Origin: Paenibacillus sp. W2I17
GTDB lineage: Bacteria > Bacillota > Bacilli > Paenibacillales > Paenibacillaceae
Assembly (NCBI RefSeq): GCF_030815985.1
Contig: NZ_JAUSXM010000001.1
Coordinates: forward strand, 5,456,001 to 5,520,000
Length of the DNA: 64,000 bases
Reading direction: 5' to 3'
Shown here one piece after another: positions 21,380-31,800 of this stretch. Every line of letters starts with the position of its first letter. Within the stretch, counting starts at the first letter, position 1. A program made the position numbers and the translations under genes. The notes under the pieces were generated by a model. The model did no database searches, had not been told where the DNA came from, and was given only the letters and a program-made list of their open reading frames with translations.

Positions 21380-22720
21380 ATGGGGAAATATTTTGGTACA
21401 GACGGTGTAAGAGGGGTTGCCAATAAAGAGTTAACGGCAGAGCTGGCTTATAGCATTGGACGTTGTGGTGGTTACGTGCTTGCAGGTGGTGTGGAAAGAC
21501 CAAAAGTGGTTATCGGCATGGATACTCGTATCTCGGGATTGATGTTGGAATCCGCACTGGTTGCAGGTCTGTTGTCCATTGGCGCTGATGTGATCCGTCT
21601 GGGCGTAGTATCCACTCCGGGAGTGGCGTATATTGCACGTTTGTTGAAAGCTGACGCGGGCGTGATGATCTCCGCTTCCCACAATCCGGTTGAGGATAAC
21701 GGAATCAAGTTCTTTGGTGGAGATGGCTTCAAGCTGTCTGATGAAACAGAGAACCGGATTGAAGAACTGATGGATGCGGAGACAGATCAATTGCCACGGC
21801 CAGTTGGTGGCGGGCTGGGTACTGTAACGACAGATGAAGAATCCCGTTATCGTTACCTTGATTTCCTGAAAACGACTGTAAATGAATCGTTCTCTGGACT
21901 TAAAATTGTTTTGGACTGTGCAAACGGAGCAGCTTATGAGCTGGCACCGAAATTGTTCAGTGAACTAGGTGCAGAAGTCATTGCCATTGGCGCTGAGCCT
22001 AACGGCCTGAATATTAATGAGCAATGTGGATCAACTCATCCAGAGAACCTGAAACAAGAAGTGCTTAAACATAAAGCAGATCTGGGTCTTGCTTTTGACG
22101 GGGATGCAGATCGTCTGATTGCTATTGATGAGACAGGCGCTGAAGTAGATGGAGACTTCATTCTGTGTATCTGCGGTGATGCAATGAATCGTGCAGGCAA
22201 GTTGAAGGACAGTACTGTTGTATCGACCGTTATGAGTAACATCGGATTCTACAAAGCAACGGAGAAACTTGCACTGAAAACAGCTAAAACAGCAGTAGGT
22301 GACCGTTATGTGATGGAGGAAATGCGTCGCGGCGGTTACAACTTGGGTGGAGAGCAATCTGGCCATGTTATTTTCCTGGATTACAATACAACTGGAGACG
22401 GTATGCTGACTGCGATTCAACTCGTGGATACGCTCAAGGCTTCCGGTAAAAAACTGAGTGAACTAAAAGCGCTAATGACCCAGTACCCACAAGTATTGGT
22501 GAATGTGCGAGTTGAAGATAAGAGCAAATACGAGGGCAATGCTGCAATCGAGCAAGCTATTGCTACAGTAGAACAACAACTCGGCGATAATGGACGTGTA
22601 CTCGTTCGTGCTTCAGGTACTGAATCTCTGATCCGTGTTATGGCGGAAGGACCAGATAAAGACGAACTTGAACAATTTGTGTCTCAAATCGCAGATGTAG
22701 TGCAAAAAGAACTGGTATAG
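21380..22720 (+). CDS. glmM: Phosphoglucosamine mutase GlmM
   Basis: 446 aa. Interconverts glucosamine-6-P and glucosamine-1-P for UDP-GlcNAc and peptidoglycan synthesis. Motifs: TDGVRGVAN near the start, the phosphoserine loop MISASHNP, metal-binding DGDADR, and the C-terminal [12 protein letters not shown] phosphate-binding loop. AAGGAG lies 8 bp before ATG 21380. In Firmicutes GlmM also inhibits CdaA, linking wall synthesis to c-di-AMP; the gene order here supports that link. Full length. Confidence 0.97.
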   Translation: MGKYFGTDGVRGVANKELTAELAYSIGRCGGYVLAGGVERPKVVIGMDTRISGLMLESALVAGLLSIGADVIRLGVVSTPGVAYIARLLKADAGVMISASHNPVEDNGIKFFGGDGFKLSDETENRIEELMDAETDQLPRPVGGGLGTVTTDEESRYRYLDFLKTTVNESFSGLKIVLDCANGAAYELAPKLFSELGAEVIAIGAEPNGLNINEQCGSTHPENLKQEVLKHKADLGLAFDGDADRLIAIDETGAEVDGDFILCICGDAMNRAGKLKDSTVVSTVMSNIGFYKATEKLALKTAKTAVGDRYVMEEMRRGGYNLGGEQSGHVIFLDYNTTGDGMLTAIQLVDTLKASGKKLSELKALMTQYPQVLVNVRVEDKSKYEGNAAIEQAIATVEQQLGDNGRVLVRASGTESLIRVMAEGPDKDELEQFVSQIADVVQKELV

Positions 22721-22829
22721 GACTGGAAGATGTAAGAGATACCTTCTGCATACTTTTCTTAAGGGAATTGTTGTGTAGAACGAGGCTTAATATAACATGA
22801 TTTAGGACTTATGCATGGATATTCCTGCG

Positions 22830-22871
22830 TCCCGGCCTGATGAGACCATAGGTCCGTTTATCCGGTCGGGA
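22830..22871 (+). other. Stem-loop between glmM and the glmS promoter
   Basis: TCCCGGCC pairs with GGTCGGGA-side bases 22864-22871 (one G-T), enclosing an internal loop and an inner GACC-ATA-GGTC hairpin. No T run, so not a standard terminator. Possible RNA processing or 3' stabilising element of glmM; function unknown. Confidence 0.4.
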
Positions 22872-22914
22872 TTGTAGGTAAATATGCTAAAATTGTCACA
22901 GGTACTTTGCTCCA

Positions 22915-22943
22915 TTGCAAAATGGACCTGACGTGCATATAAT
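22915..22943 (+). promoter_or_regulatory. SigA promoter of glmS
   Basis: TTGCAA - 17 bp - TATAAT, near-consensus, 58 bp upstream of the first nucleotide of the glmS ribozyme. It gives glmS its own transcript with the ribozyme in its leader. Confidence 0.82.
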
Positions 22944-23000
22944 GAGTGGAGTCGTCATTCAGACACAGAAAGTGAGGAACGTAAGGTTACAGTTACACAA

Positions 23001-23215
23001 GCGCCAGAGCTTGGAGTTGCGCGGGATGATGTTGATCAGGATTTCTTCTAGGTTGAAGAACGGCTGATTAAGATCAACGGCAATCAAGCTGACGAGGTGG
23101 AGGTGTTCGGATTGTTCGGCGGGGACCTCCCGGTGAAGCACCAGAGCCGTAAACCGGATTGCGGAAAATGGATGGGTGACTGTCCACACAACGCGCCGGT
23201 GCAGGTGCAAGAGTT
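23001..23215 (+). ncRNA. glmS ribozyme-riboswitch (glucosamine-6-phosphate activated)
   Basis: Core sequence of the class is present in the long 5' leader of glmS: the cleavage-site start A/GCGCCAGAGC at 23001, then GCTGACGAGGTGGAGGTGTTC, TTCGGCGG, the pairing partner GACCTCCCGGT, and a distal hairpin ATGGATGGGTGACTGTCCAC. On binding glucosamine-6-P the RNA cleaves itself 5' of GCGCC and the downstream mRNA is degraded, giving feedback on GlmS. The 3' limit is approximate. A further 250 bp of leader separates it from the start codon. Confidence 0.9.
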
Positions 23216-23467
23216 AAACTAAAATTCAAATGAATGTGCGTGAAGAGCGTAAACAGTACGCGGACGGGAAAATGATGTACATTCATGATTGCATTCATAA
23301 CAGCTTATGATGACAGCGGGGCGACACGAGGTCGCTCTGATCATTGATAATTGAATAAGTACCAAGTATTCATGAAACGCTAGGCAATCACTCATTTTTC
23401 CGATATGCCGCCTCTGCCTGTTTCTCTTCGTGACACAGTATTCATATACAAACGGAGGAAATAAACT

Positions 23468-25300
23468 ATGTGCGGTATTGTTGGATATATTGGTAATAAG
23501 AACACTCAATCGGTATTGGTCGAAGGATTAAAGAAACTCGAGTATCGTGGTTATGATTCTGCAGGTATCGCGGTATTTACACCGGAAGGTCTGCAAATCA
23601 CGAAAGCTCTTGGTCGTCTTGCGAACCTTGAAGCCAAGCTGGATGGTGCACCACTGGTAGGTAATGCCGGAATCGGACACACACGTTGGGCAACTCATGG
23701 TAAACCATCGGATGAGAACTCTCATCCACACACGGATGGAAGCCAGAAGTTCTCTGTTGTGCATAACGGTATTATTGAGAACTACCTGGATCTGAAGGAC
23801 GAATTGATGGCTCAAGGTCACACGTTCACTTCCGAGACAGATACTGAGGTTATCTCTCACCTGATCGCACGTGAATACAATGGTGATATCGTCAAAACAG
23901 TACAAAAAGTGATCACATTGTTGCGTGGCGCATTTGCACTGGGTGTATTGACAGAGCATGAGCCTGAGAAACTCGTAGCTGTGCGTCAAGCAAGCCCATT
24001 GATTATTGGTATTGGTGAAGGCGAGAACTTCATTGGTTCCGACATCCCGGCAATTCTGGAACATACACGTAACGTGTACATTCTGAATGATGGTGAAATG
24101 GCTGTATTGACACATGATGCTGTCGAATTGATGACGATTGAAGGCAACTTTATTTCTCGGGAAATGATTCGTGTCGATTGGGATGCTGTAACCGCAGAAA
24201 AAGGCGGATTCGAGCACTTCATGCTGAAAGAAATTCATGAGCAACCAAAAGCATATCGTGATACTATGCTGGGTCGCATCGATAATGAAGGTAAAAAAGT
24301 TCAACTTCCTGAGTTGAAAATGACTGAAGAACAAATTAAAAATATCCGTAACGTTCAAATCATTGCATGTGGTACAGCGTACCATGCAGGTCTGGTTGGA
24401 CGTACAGTGATTGAGCAATTGGTACGTATTCCGGTTGAAACAGATGTGGCTTCCGAGTACCGTTACCGTTCCCCAATCGTGCACAAAGATACACTTGTAA
24501 TCGTAGTGAGCCAATCCGGTGAAACTGCCGATACGCTTGCTGCATTGCGTGAAGCACAATCCAATGGTGCGCATGTACTGGCAATCACAAACGTAGTGGG
24601 CAGCTCCATTGCACGTGATGCAGATGATGTTATCGCAACATTGGCAGGTCCTGAAATTGCAGTAGCTTCTACCAAAGCGTATACTTCGCAGTTGATTGCT
24701 TTCAACTTGCTTGGTCTGTACCTTGCACAAGTTCGTGGTACTCAATCTGCAGAAGAGATTGCACACACACTGGCAGCGATGCAAGCATTGCCTGAGCAAG
24801 TGGAATCCATGTTGGAGCAAGCGGAGGCAATCAAAGGATATGCAGAGCAAATCTCCAAACATGAACATCTCTTCTTCATTGGTCGTGGTCTTGACTATGC
24901 AGTAGCTCAAGAAGGATCTTTGAAGCTGAAAGAGATCTCTTATATTCACTCCGAGGCGTATGCTGCGGGTGAGTTGAAACACGGTACACTTGCATTGATC
25001 GAAGACGGTATCCCTGTTATTGCCCTGGCAACGCAGGAGAACGTACTTGAGAAAACAGTGAGCAACATTAAGGAAGTAAAAGCACGTGGCGCAGATGTAT
25101 TGGCAATTACGTACGAAGAGCACGTAGCACCATTGCTGAAATCCGTAGACCAAGCGTTTGCGATTCCTAAGACGCTGCCACTGCTTAGCCCTGCTTTGTC
25201 TGTAGTTGCGCTGCAATTGCTGGCATACTATGCTTCCCTGGCACTGGGTCATGATGTGGATAAACCACGTAACCTGGCGAAAAGTGTAACGGTTGAGTAA
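23468..25300 (+). CDS. glmS: Glutamine-fructose-6-phosphate aminotransferase (isomerising)
   Basis: 610 aa. Makes glucosamine-6-P from fructose-6-P and glutamine, the entry to amino-sugar and cell wall synthesis. The N-terminal class II glutaminase starts with the catalytic Cys (MCGIVGYIG, Cys after Met removal). Two SIS domains follow (SQSGETADTLAALREA; AYTSQ; the C-terminal LAKSVTVE typical of GlmS). ATG 23468 has GGAGG 9 bp upstream. Controlled by the ribozyme in its leader and ended by a strong terminator. Confidence 0.97.
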   Translation: MCGIVGYIGNKNTQSVLVEGLKKLEYRGYDSAGIAVFTPEGLQITKALGRLANLEAKLDGAPLVGNAGIGHTRWATHGKPSDENSHPHTDGSQKFSVVHNGIIENYLDLKDELMAQGHTFTSETDTEVISHLIAREYNGDIVKTVQKVITLLRGAFALGVLTEHEPEKLVAVRQASPLIIGIGEGENFIGSDIPAILEHTRNVYILNDGEMAVLTHDAVELMTIEGNFISREMIRVDWDAVTAEKGGFEHFMLKEIHEQPKAYRDTMLGRIDNEGKKVQLPELKMTEEQIKNIRNVQIIACGTAYHAGLVGRTVIEQLVRIPVETDVASEYRYRSPIVHKDTLVIVVSQSGETADTLAALREAQSNGAHVLAITNVVGSSIARDADDVIATLAGPEIAVASTKAYTSQLIAFNLLGLYLAQVRGTQSAEEIAHTLAAMQALPEQVESMLEQAEAIKGYAEQISKHEHLFFIGRGLDYAVAQEGSLKLKEISYIHSEAYAAGELKHGTLALIEDGIPVIALATQENVLEKTVSNIKEVKARGADVLAITYEEHVAPLLKSVDQAFAIPKTLPLLSPALSVVALQLLAYYASLALGHDVDKPRNLAKSVTVE

Positions 25301-25456
25301 GGTAAGGAAATCTGTACAAATTACTTTATCGTCTAGTGATAAATAAGTGTAGAACCATTAACAAAAGTATGGAACTACACGAACTGTTGTCCAATGACAT
25401 GGATAACGGGTTGTTCAATAGATTCAGTAAACTAATAAAGTATGAACAAAATAATG

Positions 25457-25489
25457 GTCCTGATGACTCTAAGTCATCAGGACTTTTTT
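25457..25489 (+). terminator. Terminator of glmS
   Basis: Perfect 12-bp stem GTCCTGATGACT / AGTCATCAGGAC with CTA loop and six T. Confidence 0.92.
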
Positions 25490-26085
25490 GATGTTCAGGA
25501 GGGGGAAAACGATATAAGCTGTTGGAGGGAGAATAAGACGCATTCGGAAACTACATAAACAAAACGAAACTGAATGCAAGAAAATCTTAGGTGTATCGCA
25601 AGGGAATTAGAGCGAATTAGAGCAAAATAAAAATAAGACGTTAATTATAAAGTGGTTACAAGAGTTAAAATAGGTGGTTCTGAATATTAGAACCACCTTA
25701 TTTGTGTTTGTGCATTGTAGATTGCGGTCATTCATTGAACGAAAATCCACCAGATTATAGAGCACCTTTTTGTAATTCTCACATTTGAAATATTCTTCGT
25801 GCACGAATGTAATCAACTTTTTAAAGAGAGTCATTAACATTCGCAACTCGTAAGTGCAAATATATCCTCAAGAAGGATGCGGATTGGGCATAAAAGATCA
25901 TTTGAACGATAAAGGAAGATGACTGAACGTGACTGGTACATCTTTCAGCAACTCAAAAAATGGTATGCCAAGAAGCAACAATGCGCTCGATGAAGGAGCT
26001 TATTACGCGAAGTGAAATCATTGTCCGTTCAATTCGGACTCAGAACGCGATTGTAATCTGTATGTAAATAAATGAAGGACATCGG
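25490..26085. other. AT-rich region without recognisable genes
   Basis: About 600 bp with many stops in all frames. A 79-aa minus-strand ORF (25607-25846) has no recognisable motif and AT-rich composition. The last 150 bp may be degraded sequence of the group II intron whose end follows. Confidence 0.35.
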
Positions 26086-26157
26086 AAAGCGTATAAGGGA
26101 AAACCTCACGTACAGTTTGATGAGGAGGAGCAGAATATATTTACCCTTTACTCTAAC
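26086..26157 (+). mobile_element. Degenerate 3' end of a group II intron (domains V and VI)
   Basis: AAGCGTATAAGG-GAAA-ACCTCACGTACAGTT reads as a group II domain V: the catalytic AGC, a GNRA loop and ACGTAC, but with a lost C in the usual AGCCGTAT and A for G in ACGTACGG. It is followed by TTTGATGAGGAGGAGCAG... and ...CCCTTTACTCTAAC, which resembles domain VI and the 3' splice end of bacterial reverse-transcriptase introns. No intact reverse transcriptase is nearby, so this is a remnant. Confidence 0.55.
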
Positions 26158-26767
26158 AGAGGCGCAGAGAAGAAGGCGTGATACAAAACTATGCCAGCTA
26201 CCATCCGTGCGGACGCTGTGGCCATTTTCCAGCCAGAAATTGGTCAGGTAATCATGTTAAGTTATTACAAAGTGCAAGGAATAGGAACACCGGCAAAGAA
26301 TATTTAAAGGGAATATATACCAAATTTACCCGTTCAATGGCTGAATGTCAACACTCGTCAAATTCCTCGATTGATGTCAAATCATTCCCAACGTTTCTTC
26401 TCCATTCACTTTTTCACATTTTTTAACGAAAAATGTTAACACATTATGTTTTATGAACCAAATTTAACAATATAATGACTATATTTAACAAAAAAATCAC
26501 TATACATTCTTGTAAATTTTGATATAATTCAACCTAGGTCTTATTCCCTATTATTCTAATAAATGGAATTGTAGGGTTTTTTATACCCATCCAAGCTGTG
26601 TGCGAGAGACCAGTATACTGGCTAACCAACAAGCCGGCATGCGGGGACCAACAATTGTGGAAAATGACAGCCTAGAATATGTTGCTCCATGACGTCAGAA
26701 GGTTCAGAAAGGAAGGTTCAGAAAGATGGAGCCAACCTTATCCCAATTCCGATGGAGGATGAAGTGA
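26158..26767 (+). other. Leader region upstream of the Dab aminotransferase
   Basis: About 600 bp. The middle (26410-26530) is very AT-rich, with -10-like TATAAT at 26471 and 26523 but no matching -35 boxes. At 26543-26585 an element can pair in two ways: ATTCC with GGAAT, or CCCTA (26546) with TAGGG (26572) followed by TTTTTT, which would resemble a terminator. An 82-aa ORF at 26178-26426 has CxxC spacing but no recognised family and is probably not real. Confidence 0.35.
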
Positions 26768-28051
26768 GTGAGCATTTTTGAAAAGCTGGAATCCAACGTA
26801 AGATCTTACTGCAGAAGCTTTCCGGTGGTATTCGACCGGGCCAAGGGAGACCTTTTATATTCTGAGGACGGAAGAGCATATATTGATTTCTTTGCAGGTG
26901 CCGGGGCACTCAATTACGGCCATAACAACGATTATATTAAAGATCGGGTTCTCGATTACTTGACCTCCGACCGGATTATGCACGGTCTGGATATGTATAC
27001 AATGGCCAAGCGTGAATTCATCCAGAGCTTCTCTGAGCGGATCTTGGAGCCGAAGAAGCTGAATTACAAGCTTCAATTCTGCGGCCCAACAGGGACGAAT
27101 GCGGTGGAAGCGGCCCTGAAGCTCGCACGCAAGGCGAAGAAGAGAAGTGGAATATTCGCATTCATGGGTGGCTTCCACGGCATGTCGCTCGGCAGTCTGT
27201 CGGCGACAAGCTCCAAGTCCATGAGAGAAGGGGCGGGGCTCCCTCTGGACGGAGTTACGTTCATGCCGCACCCGAGCGGGGCTTTCGCAGAAATGGATAC
27301 GCTCGGTTATATCGAGAATATCCTGACTGATTCGCACTCCGGAATCGATAAGCCGGCTGCAATCCTGCTTGAAACGGTACAAGCCGAAGGAGGAATTCAC
27401 GTTGTCGACGCGCAGTGGCTACGCGAGCTGCAGCAGCTTTGCCGCAGGCACGATATTCTGCTCATTACAGACGAGATTCAAGTAGGATGCGGTCGGACAG
27501 GCGAATTCTTCTCCTTCGAACGTGCAGGGATCGAGCCGGATCTCATTACCCTGTCGAAGTCGATCAGCGGGTACGGCCTGCCAATGTCCCTCCTGCTGCT
27601 GAAGCCCGAACTGGATATCTGGACGCCGGGCGAGCACAACGGCACCTTCCGCGGCAACCAGCTGGCTTTTGTGGCCGCGAAGGCTGCTCTCGAGTTCCGG
27701 GACAGAACCGAACTGGAAGCTCAGGTGAAGCAGAAGGAAGAGTATGTGCGCTCGTTCCTTGATCAAGAAATCAAGCCTCTGCATCCGTCCATCGCCATCC
27801 GCGGACTCGGCCTGATCTGGGGCATTGACGTCTCGGGGTTCATGGATGAAGCCGGGGCGAAGCGGGTGACGGATATCAGCTTCGAAAACGGGCTCATCAT
27901 TGAAAGAGCCGGCAGAGGAGATTGTGTGCTGAAGATCATGCCTCCGCTTACCGTCTCGATGGAGCATCTGACCGCCGGCTGCGCCATTATCAAGTCCAGT
28001 ATGCAGCAGGTGATCTCTCAGGAGACCAAGGATTTGTTAGTAACGACCTAA
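26768..28051 (+). CDS. ectB: Diaminobutyrate-2-oxoglutarate aminotransferase (EctB-like, Dab supply)
   Basis: 427-aa class III PLP aminotransferase of the EctB/Dat type, making L-2,4-diaminobutyrate from aspartate semialdehyde and glutamate. Seen: substrate region FFAGAGALNYGHNN, FCGPTGTNAVEAALKLAR, GGFHGMSLGSLS, the PLP-binding ITDEIQVGCGRTG, the Schiff-base Lys in TLSKSISGYGLP, and GTFRGNQLAF. GTG 26768 with GGAGG 9 bp upstream is the start. No ectA or ectC is next to it, so ectoine synthesis is unlikely. The NRPS genes that follow contain Dab-type adenylation domains, making precursor supply the obvious role. GC-richer than the genes before it. Confidence 0.9.
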   Translation: MSIFEKLESNVRSYCRSFPVVFDRAKGDLLYSEDGRAYIDFFAGAGALNYGHNNDYIKDRVLDYLTSDRIMHGLDMYTMAKREFIQSFSERILEPKKLNYKLQFCGPTGTNAVEAALKLARKAKKRSGIFAFMGGFHGMSLGSLSATSSKSMREGAGLPLDGVTFMPHPSGAFAEMDTLGYIENILTDSHSGIDKPAAILLETVQAEGGIHVVDAQWLRELQQLCRRHDILLITDEIQVGCGRTGEFFSFERAGIEPDLITLSKSISGYGLPMSLLLLKPELDIWTPGEHNGTFRGNQLAFVAAKAALEFRDRTELEAQVKQKEEYVRSFLDQEIKPLHPSIAIRGLGLIWGIDVSGFMDEAGAKRVTDISFENGLIIERAGRGDCVLKIMPPLTVSMEHLTAGCAIIKSSMQQVISQETKDLLVTT

Positions 28052-28807
28052 GCTTGGCCAAGCCGATGGCCGCCCCCGGCAAGAGGCATGAAAGTGCCTT
28101 CCGGAGGGCGTGCGGACTTGATGTTAAGGTAGCGCTTTCTCCTCATGCTACCTGCGGTAACGTCAATCAGCATGGAATTCTCCGGCAATCCAAGGGCAGT
28201 ACCGTTCGTGCCATACGGAGCATTCCTTGAGTCTCATGCAGTACCCTCGTTAAATTTAATCGTCAGGAAAAGCTCACTACCCCGCAGCCGAATCTTTACT
28301 TATCCACACCAGGGCTGTGGGGGAATAAGCAAATCGTACATAGAGTGTATCAATACCCCTTAAACATAGGCTTCGTCAAAGGCAGCTCGGGTGCCAAATC
28401 AGGAGGTACGGTCGACTTCCTGCTGGACGGCTGGAACCCTGCGGCAAGCCTTACATCGACAGGAGGAACATTCCTTGTCGTCTATCCCCAAATCCAATTC
28501 CGAATCCCATGTTAAACCAAATCCCGTCTTCGGGTGGCTCGTCCGCAACAATCTTATTGAAGCAGAGGAGTCCGAAGTAACCGCATCTCTTGCGTAGAAC
28601 GATGCTTGTTGTTGTCCTTTACGCATGGGAGCCAAGCGGGACAGCTGCTAGCAGAGGATTGCCGCATGCGATCAACCGGGCAATTGAAGCGGTGACATTG
28701 CGCAAGCCAATGATATTGTTGTCAGATGTTTGAAAAGGAGGGGAGCGTTGCTTCGGCATATGCTCCGCCGGATTGCTTTTACCGATGAAGAGAGGGGAAC
28801 GATCCAG
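28052..28807. other. Gap between the aminotransferase and the first NRPS gene, no clear gene
   Basis: About 750 bp. Short open frames (28145-28363, 28391-28597 and others) show no known motif, and none has a good ribosome site, so I regard it as non-coding or decayed sequence. A strong AAAAGGAGG at 28733-28741 faces TTG 28748, in frame with the NRPS; it could be an alternative NRPS start adding 20 residues. Confidence 0.4.
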
Positions 28808-31800
28808 ATGGCTTTTGAAAAAGAAACGTTGTTTTGGAACGAAAAATTCGGTAGTGACGATTATACCTTGACGCGGTTGCCTTACAGCAAAGCTCCAAAC
28901 TCCCTGGTGCCCAATGTGAAAACCGTTGGCGGTTCGCTTTCGGAGGAAGCGGCGCAGCGCGTCCTTCAAATGAGCAAGGGTGCTCCGCTGGCTGCTTTTA
29001 TGATTTTGCTCGCCGGTGTTCAGGCACTCTTGCATAAATATACAGGAGCTTCAGACATTCTGGTCGGCATGCCGGTTGTGCCGAAAAAGGGGGAGACGCG
29101 TCGATCCGTTAATCATACGGTCATTTTGAAAAACTCGCTTTCGGTGGGGGCAACTTTTAAAACGCTGCTGAGCGAACTGAGGACTTCCTTGCCGGAAGCC
29201 ATTCAGCATCAACATATTCCGTTCTTGAAAATGACGGAGAAGCTGGACCTGCAATATGCAGAAGGGATACCCTTCGTCCATACGCTAGTATCCCTTAAGG
29301 AGTTGCATCTGGACGAAATTGGGCAAAACGTGGTCACGGACTGTTCCTTTGAATTCAGTTTAACCGGCGGGACGATACAGCTAGCGCTGTCATATAACGA
29401 GCACTTATATGACTCCGAGTTCATGAGTCGGGTCGTCGGCCACCTGAATCGCCTGCTGTCCGTGGGGCTTTATGAGCTGGAGCTGGACATCGTGCGAGCG
29501 GACATGCTGTCGGAGGACGAAAAATTTCAATTACTGCAAAGCTTTAACGATACCGAGAAGGACTATCCTCGTGATCGGACGATTCATCAGCTTGTGGAGG
29601 AGCAAGCGAAGCGTGTGCCCGAGGCGACTGCGGTTGTCTTTGAGGGGCAGCGGCTTTCATACGCAGAGTTGAACGAACGGGCAAACCAGCTGGCGCGTAC
29701 GCTACGATCGGTCGGTGTGCTGCCCAATCAGTTGGTAGGCTTGATGGTCAGGAGATCACTGGAGACGGTCATTGGCATTTTGGCGGTTCTGAAAGCTGGC
29801 GGTGCCTACGTGCCGATCGACCCGGAGTACCCGGAAGAACGTATCCGCTACATTCTGGAGAACTCGAACGCGCAGCTGCTGCTGACTCAAAGAGAGCTGT
29901 TACAGCAAGTCCCGTTCGAAGGGACCGTATTGGCGCTCGATGACGAGCAGGCCTATAGCGACGATGGCTCGAACCTGGAGGCGGCCAGTGGTCCACACGA
30001 TCTTGCTTATGTCATTTATACGTCAGGTACAACGGGCAAACCCAAAGGGGTCATGCTGGAGCATCGTGGTTTGGTCAGCTTGAAGCTGATGTTCGCAGAC
30101 AGGCTGGGCATCACGGAGCATGACCGGATCGTACAATTTGCGAGCTTGTCCTTCGACGCATCCTGCTGGGAAGTGTTCAAAGCACTCTATTTTGGCGCGG
30201 CTTTGTACATCCCGACGGCCGAGACAATTCTTGACACTCGTCTGTTCGAGAGTTATATGAACGAGCATGAGATTACGGCGGCGATTTTGCCTCCGACGTA
30301 CAGCGCTCATTTGAACCCGGACCGTCTTCCCAGCTTAACAAAGCTTGTAACGGGAGGTTCGGCGGTATCGGCCGAATTCGTGCAGCAGTGGAAAGCGAAG
30401 GTTCACTATTTCAATGCTTACGGCCCTACCGAAGCTTCGATTGTTACGACGCTTTGGGATGCGGATGAGCAGCAGCCGGAGCGCAGAGTCATTCCGATTG
30501 GGCGCCCGCTGGCTAATCATCAGATTTTTATTTTGGATGCCCACCTGCAACTTGTGCCTCCGGGAGTGGACGGCGAGCTGTGCGTGGCAGGTGTGGGGCT
30601 TGCGAGAGGTTACCTGAACCAACCGGAGCTGACGGCAGAGAAGTTTGTGGAACATCCGTTTGCGCCGGGAGAACGCCTTTACCGGACAGGAGATCTCGCC
30701 CGCTGGCTGCCGGACGGTAATATGGAGTACTTGGGCCGAATCGACCATCAGGTGAAAATCCGTGGATTCCGAATCGAGGTCGGTGAGATTGAAGAGCAGC
30801 TTCTGAAGATCGACTCGGTGCAGGAGACGATTGTAATCGCGCGGGAAGGCAAAAGCGGGCAAGAACTGTGCGCTTACCTGGTCGCTAGTCTCCCTCTTAC
30901 GCTCGGCGAGCTGAGAAGCGCGCTAGCGCAAAAATTGCCGAATTACATGATTCCTGCGCATTTTGTTCAGCTACCGCGGATGCCGCTCACGCCGAACGAC
31001 AAAATCGATCGTAAGGCTTTGCCTGCCCCGGAAGGCAACGCACTGACCGGTGGCGCGTACGTAGCTCCCCGCAATGAAACTGAGCGAACGCTTGCTGATG
31101 TGTGGCAGGCGGTATTGAACGCCGATCGTGTTGGGGTAACGGATCATTTCTTTGAGCTGGGCGGAGACTCGATCAAGTCCATTCAAGTATCTTCGCGGCT
31201 TCATCAAGCCGGGTACAAGCTGGAAATCCGGGATTTATTCAAATATCCGACGATTTCACAGCTCAGCCTGCATGTGAAACCGATCAGACGTACCATCGAT
31301 CAAGGCGAAATAACGGGTGAAACGGCTTTGACACCGATTCAGCATTGGTTTTTCGAGAGTTCCTTTGCGGACCCGCATCATTTCAACCAGTCGGTGATGT
31401 TTTATCGGAAGGAACGCTTCAACGAAGAGACAGTGTATCAGGTGCTGCAAAAGCTGGCCGAGCATCATGATGCCTTGCGCATGGTGTTCTGCAAGACGGA
31501 ACAAGGGTTTAGTGCGTTAACCCGAGCGATTCAGGATGGTGGGCTGTTCACGCTGGACGTGTTCGACTTTAAGGATGCGGAGAATCCCACGCAGGTTGTA
31601 GAAGCGAAGGCAACGGGCATTCAAGCAGGCATCGATCTGGAGAACGGGCCCCTCATGAAGGCGGGATTGTTCCAGTGCGAGGACGGAGATCATTTGCTGC
31701 TCGCGGTTCATCATGCTGTGGTAGACGGCGTGTCTTGGCGCATTTTGATGGAGGATTTCGCTCTAGGTTACGAGCAGACTGGAAAAAGCAAGGAAATTCG

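Noticed and set aside
23528..25252. 574-aa open frame on the minus strand opposite glmS
   Set aside because: Exactly mirrors glmS; composition (many Cys, His, Gln, Phe) and lack of motif or ribosome site mark it as a codon-bias shadow.
26178..26426. 82-aa plus-strand ORF with CxxC
   Set aside because: No ribosome site, no family recognised, follows the intron remnant and fades into AT-rich sequence.
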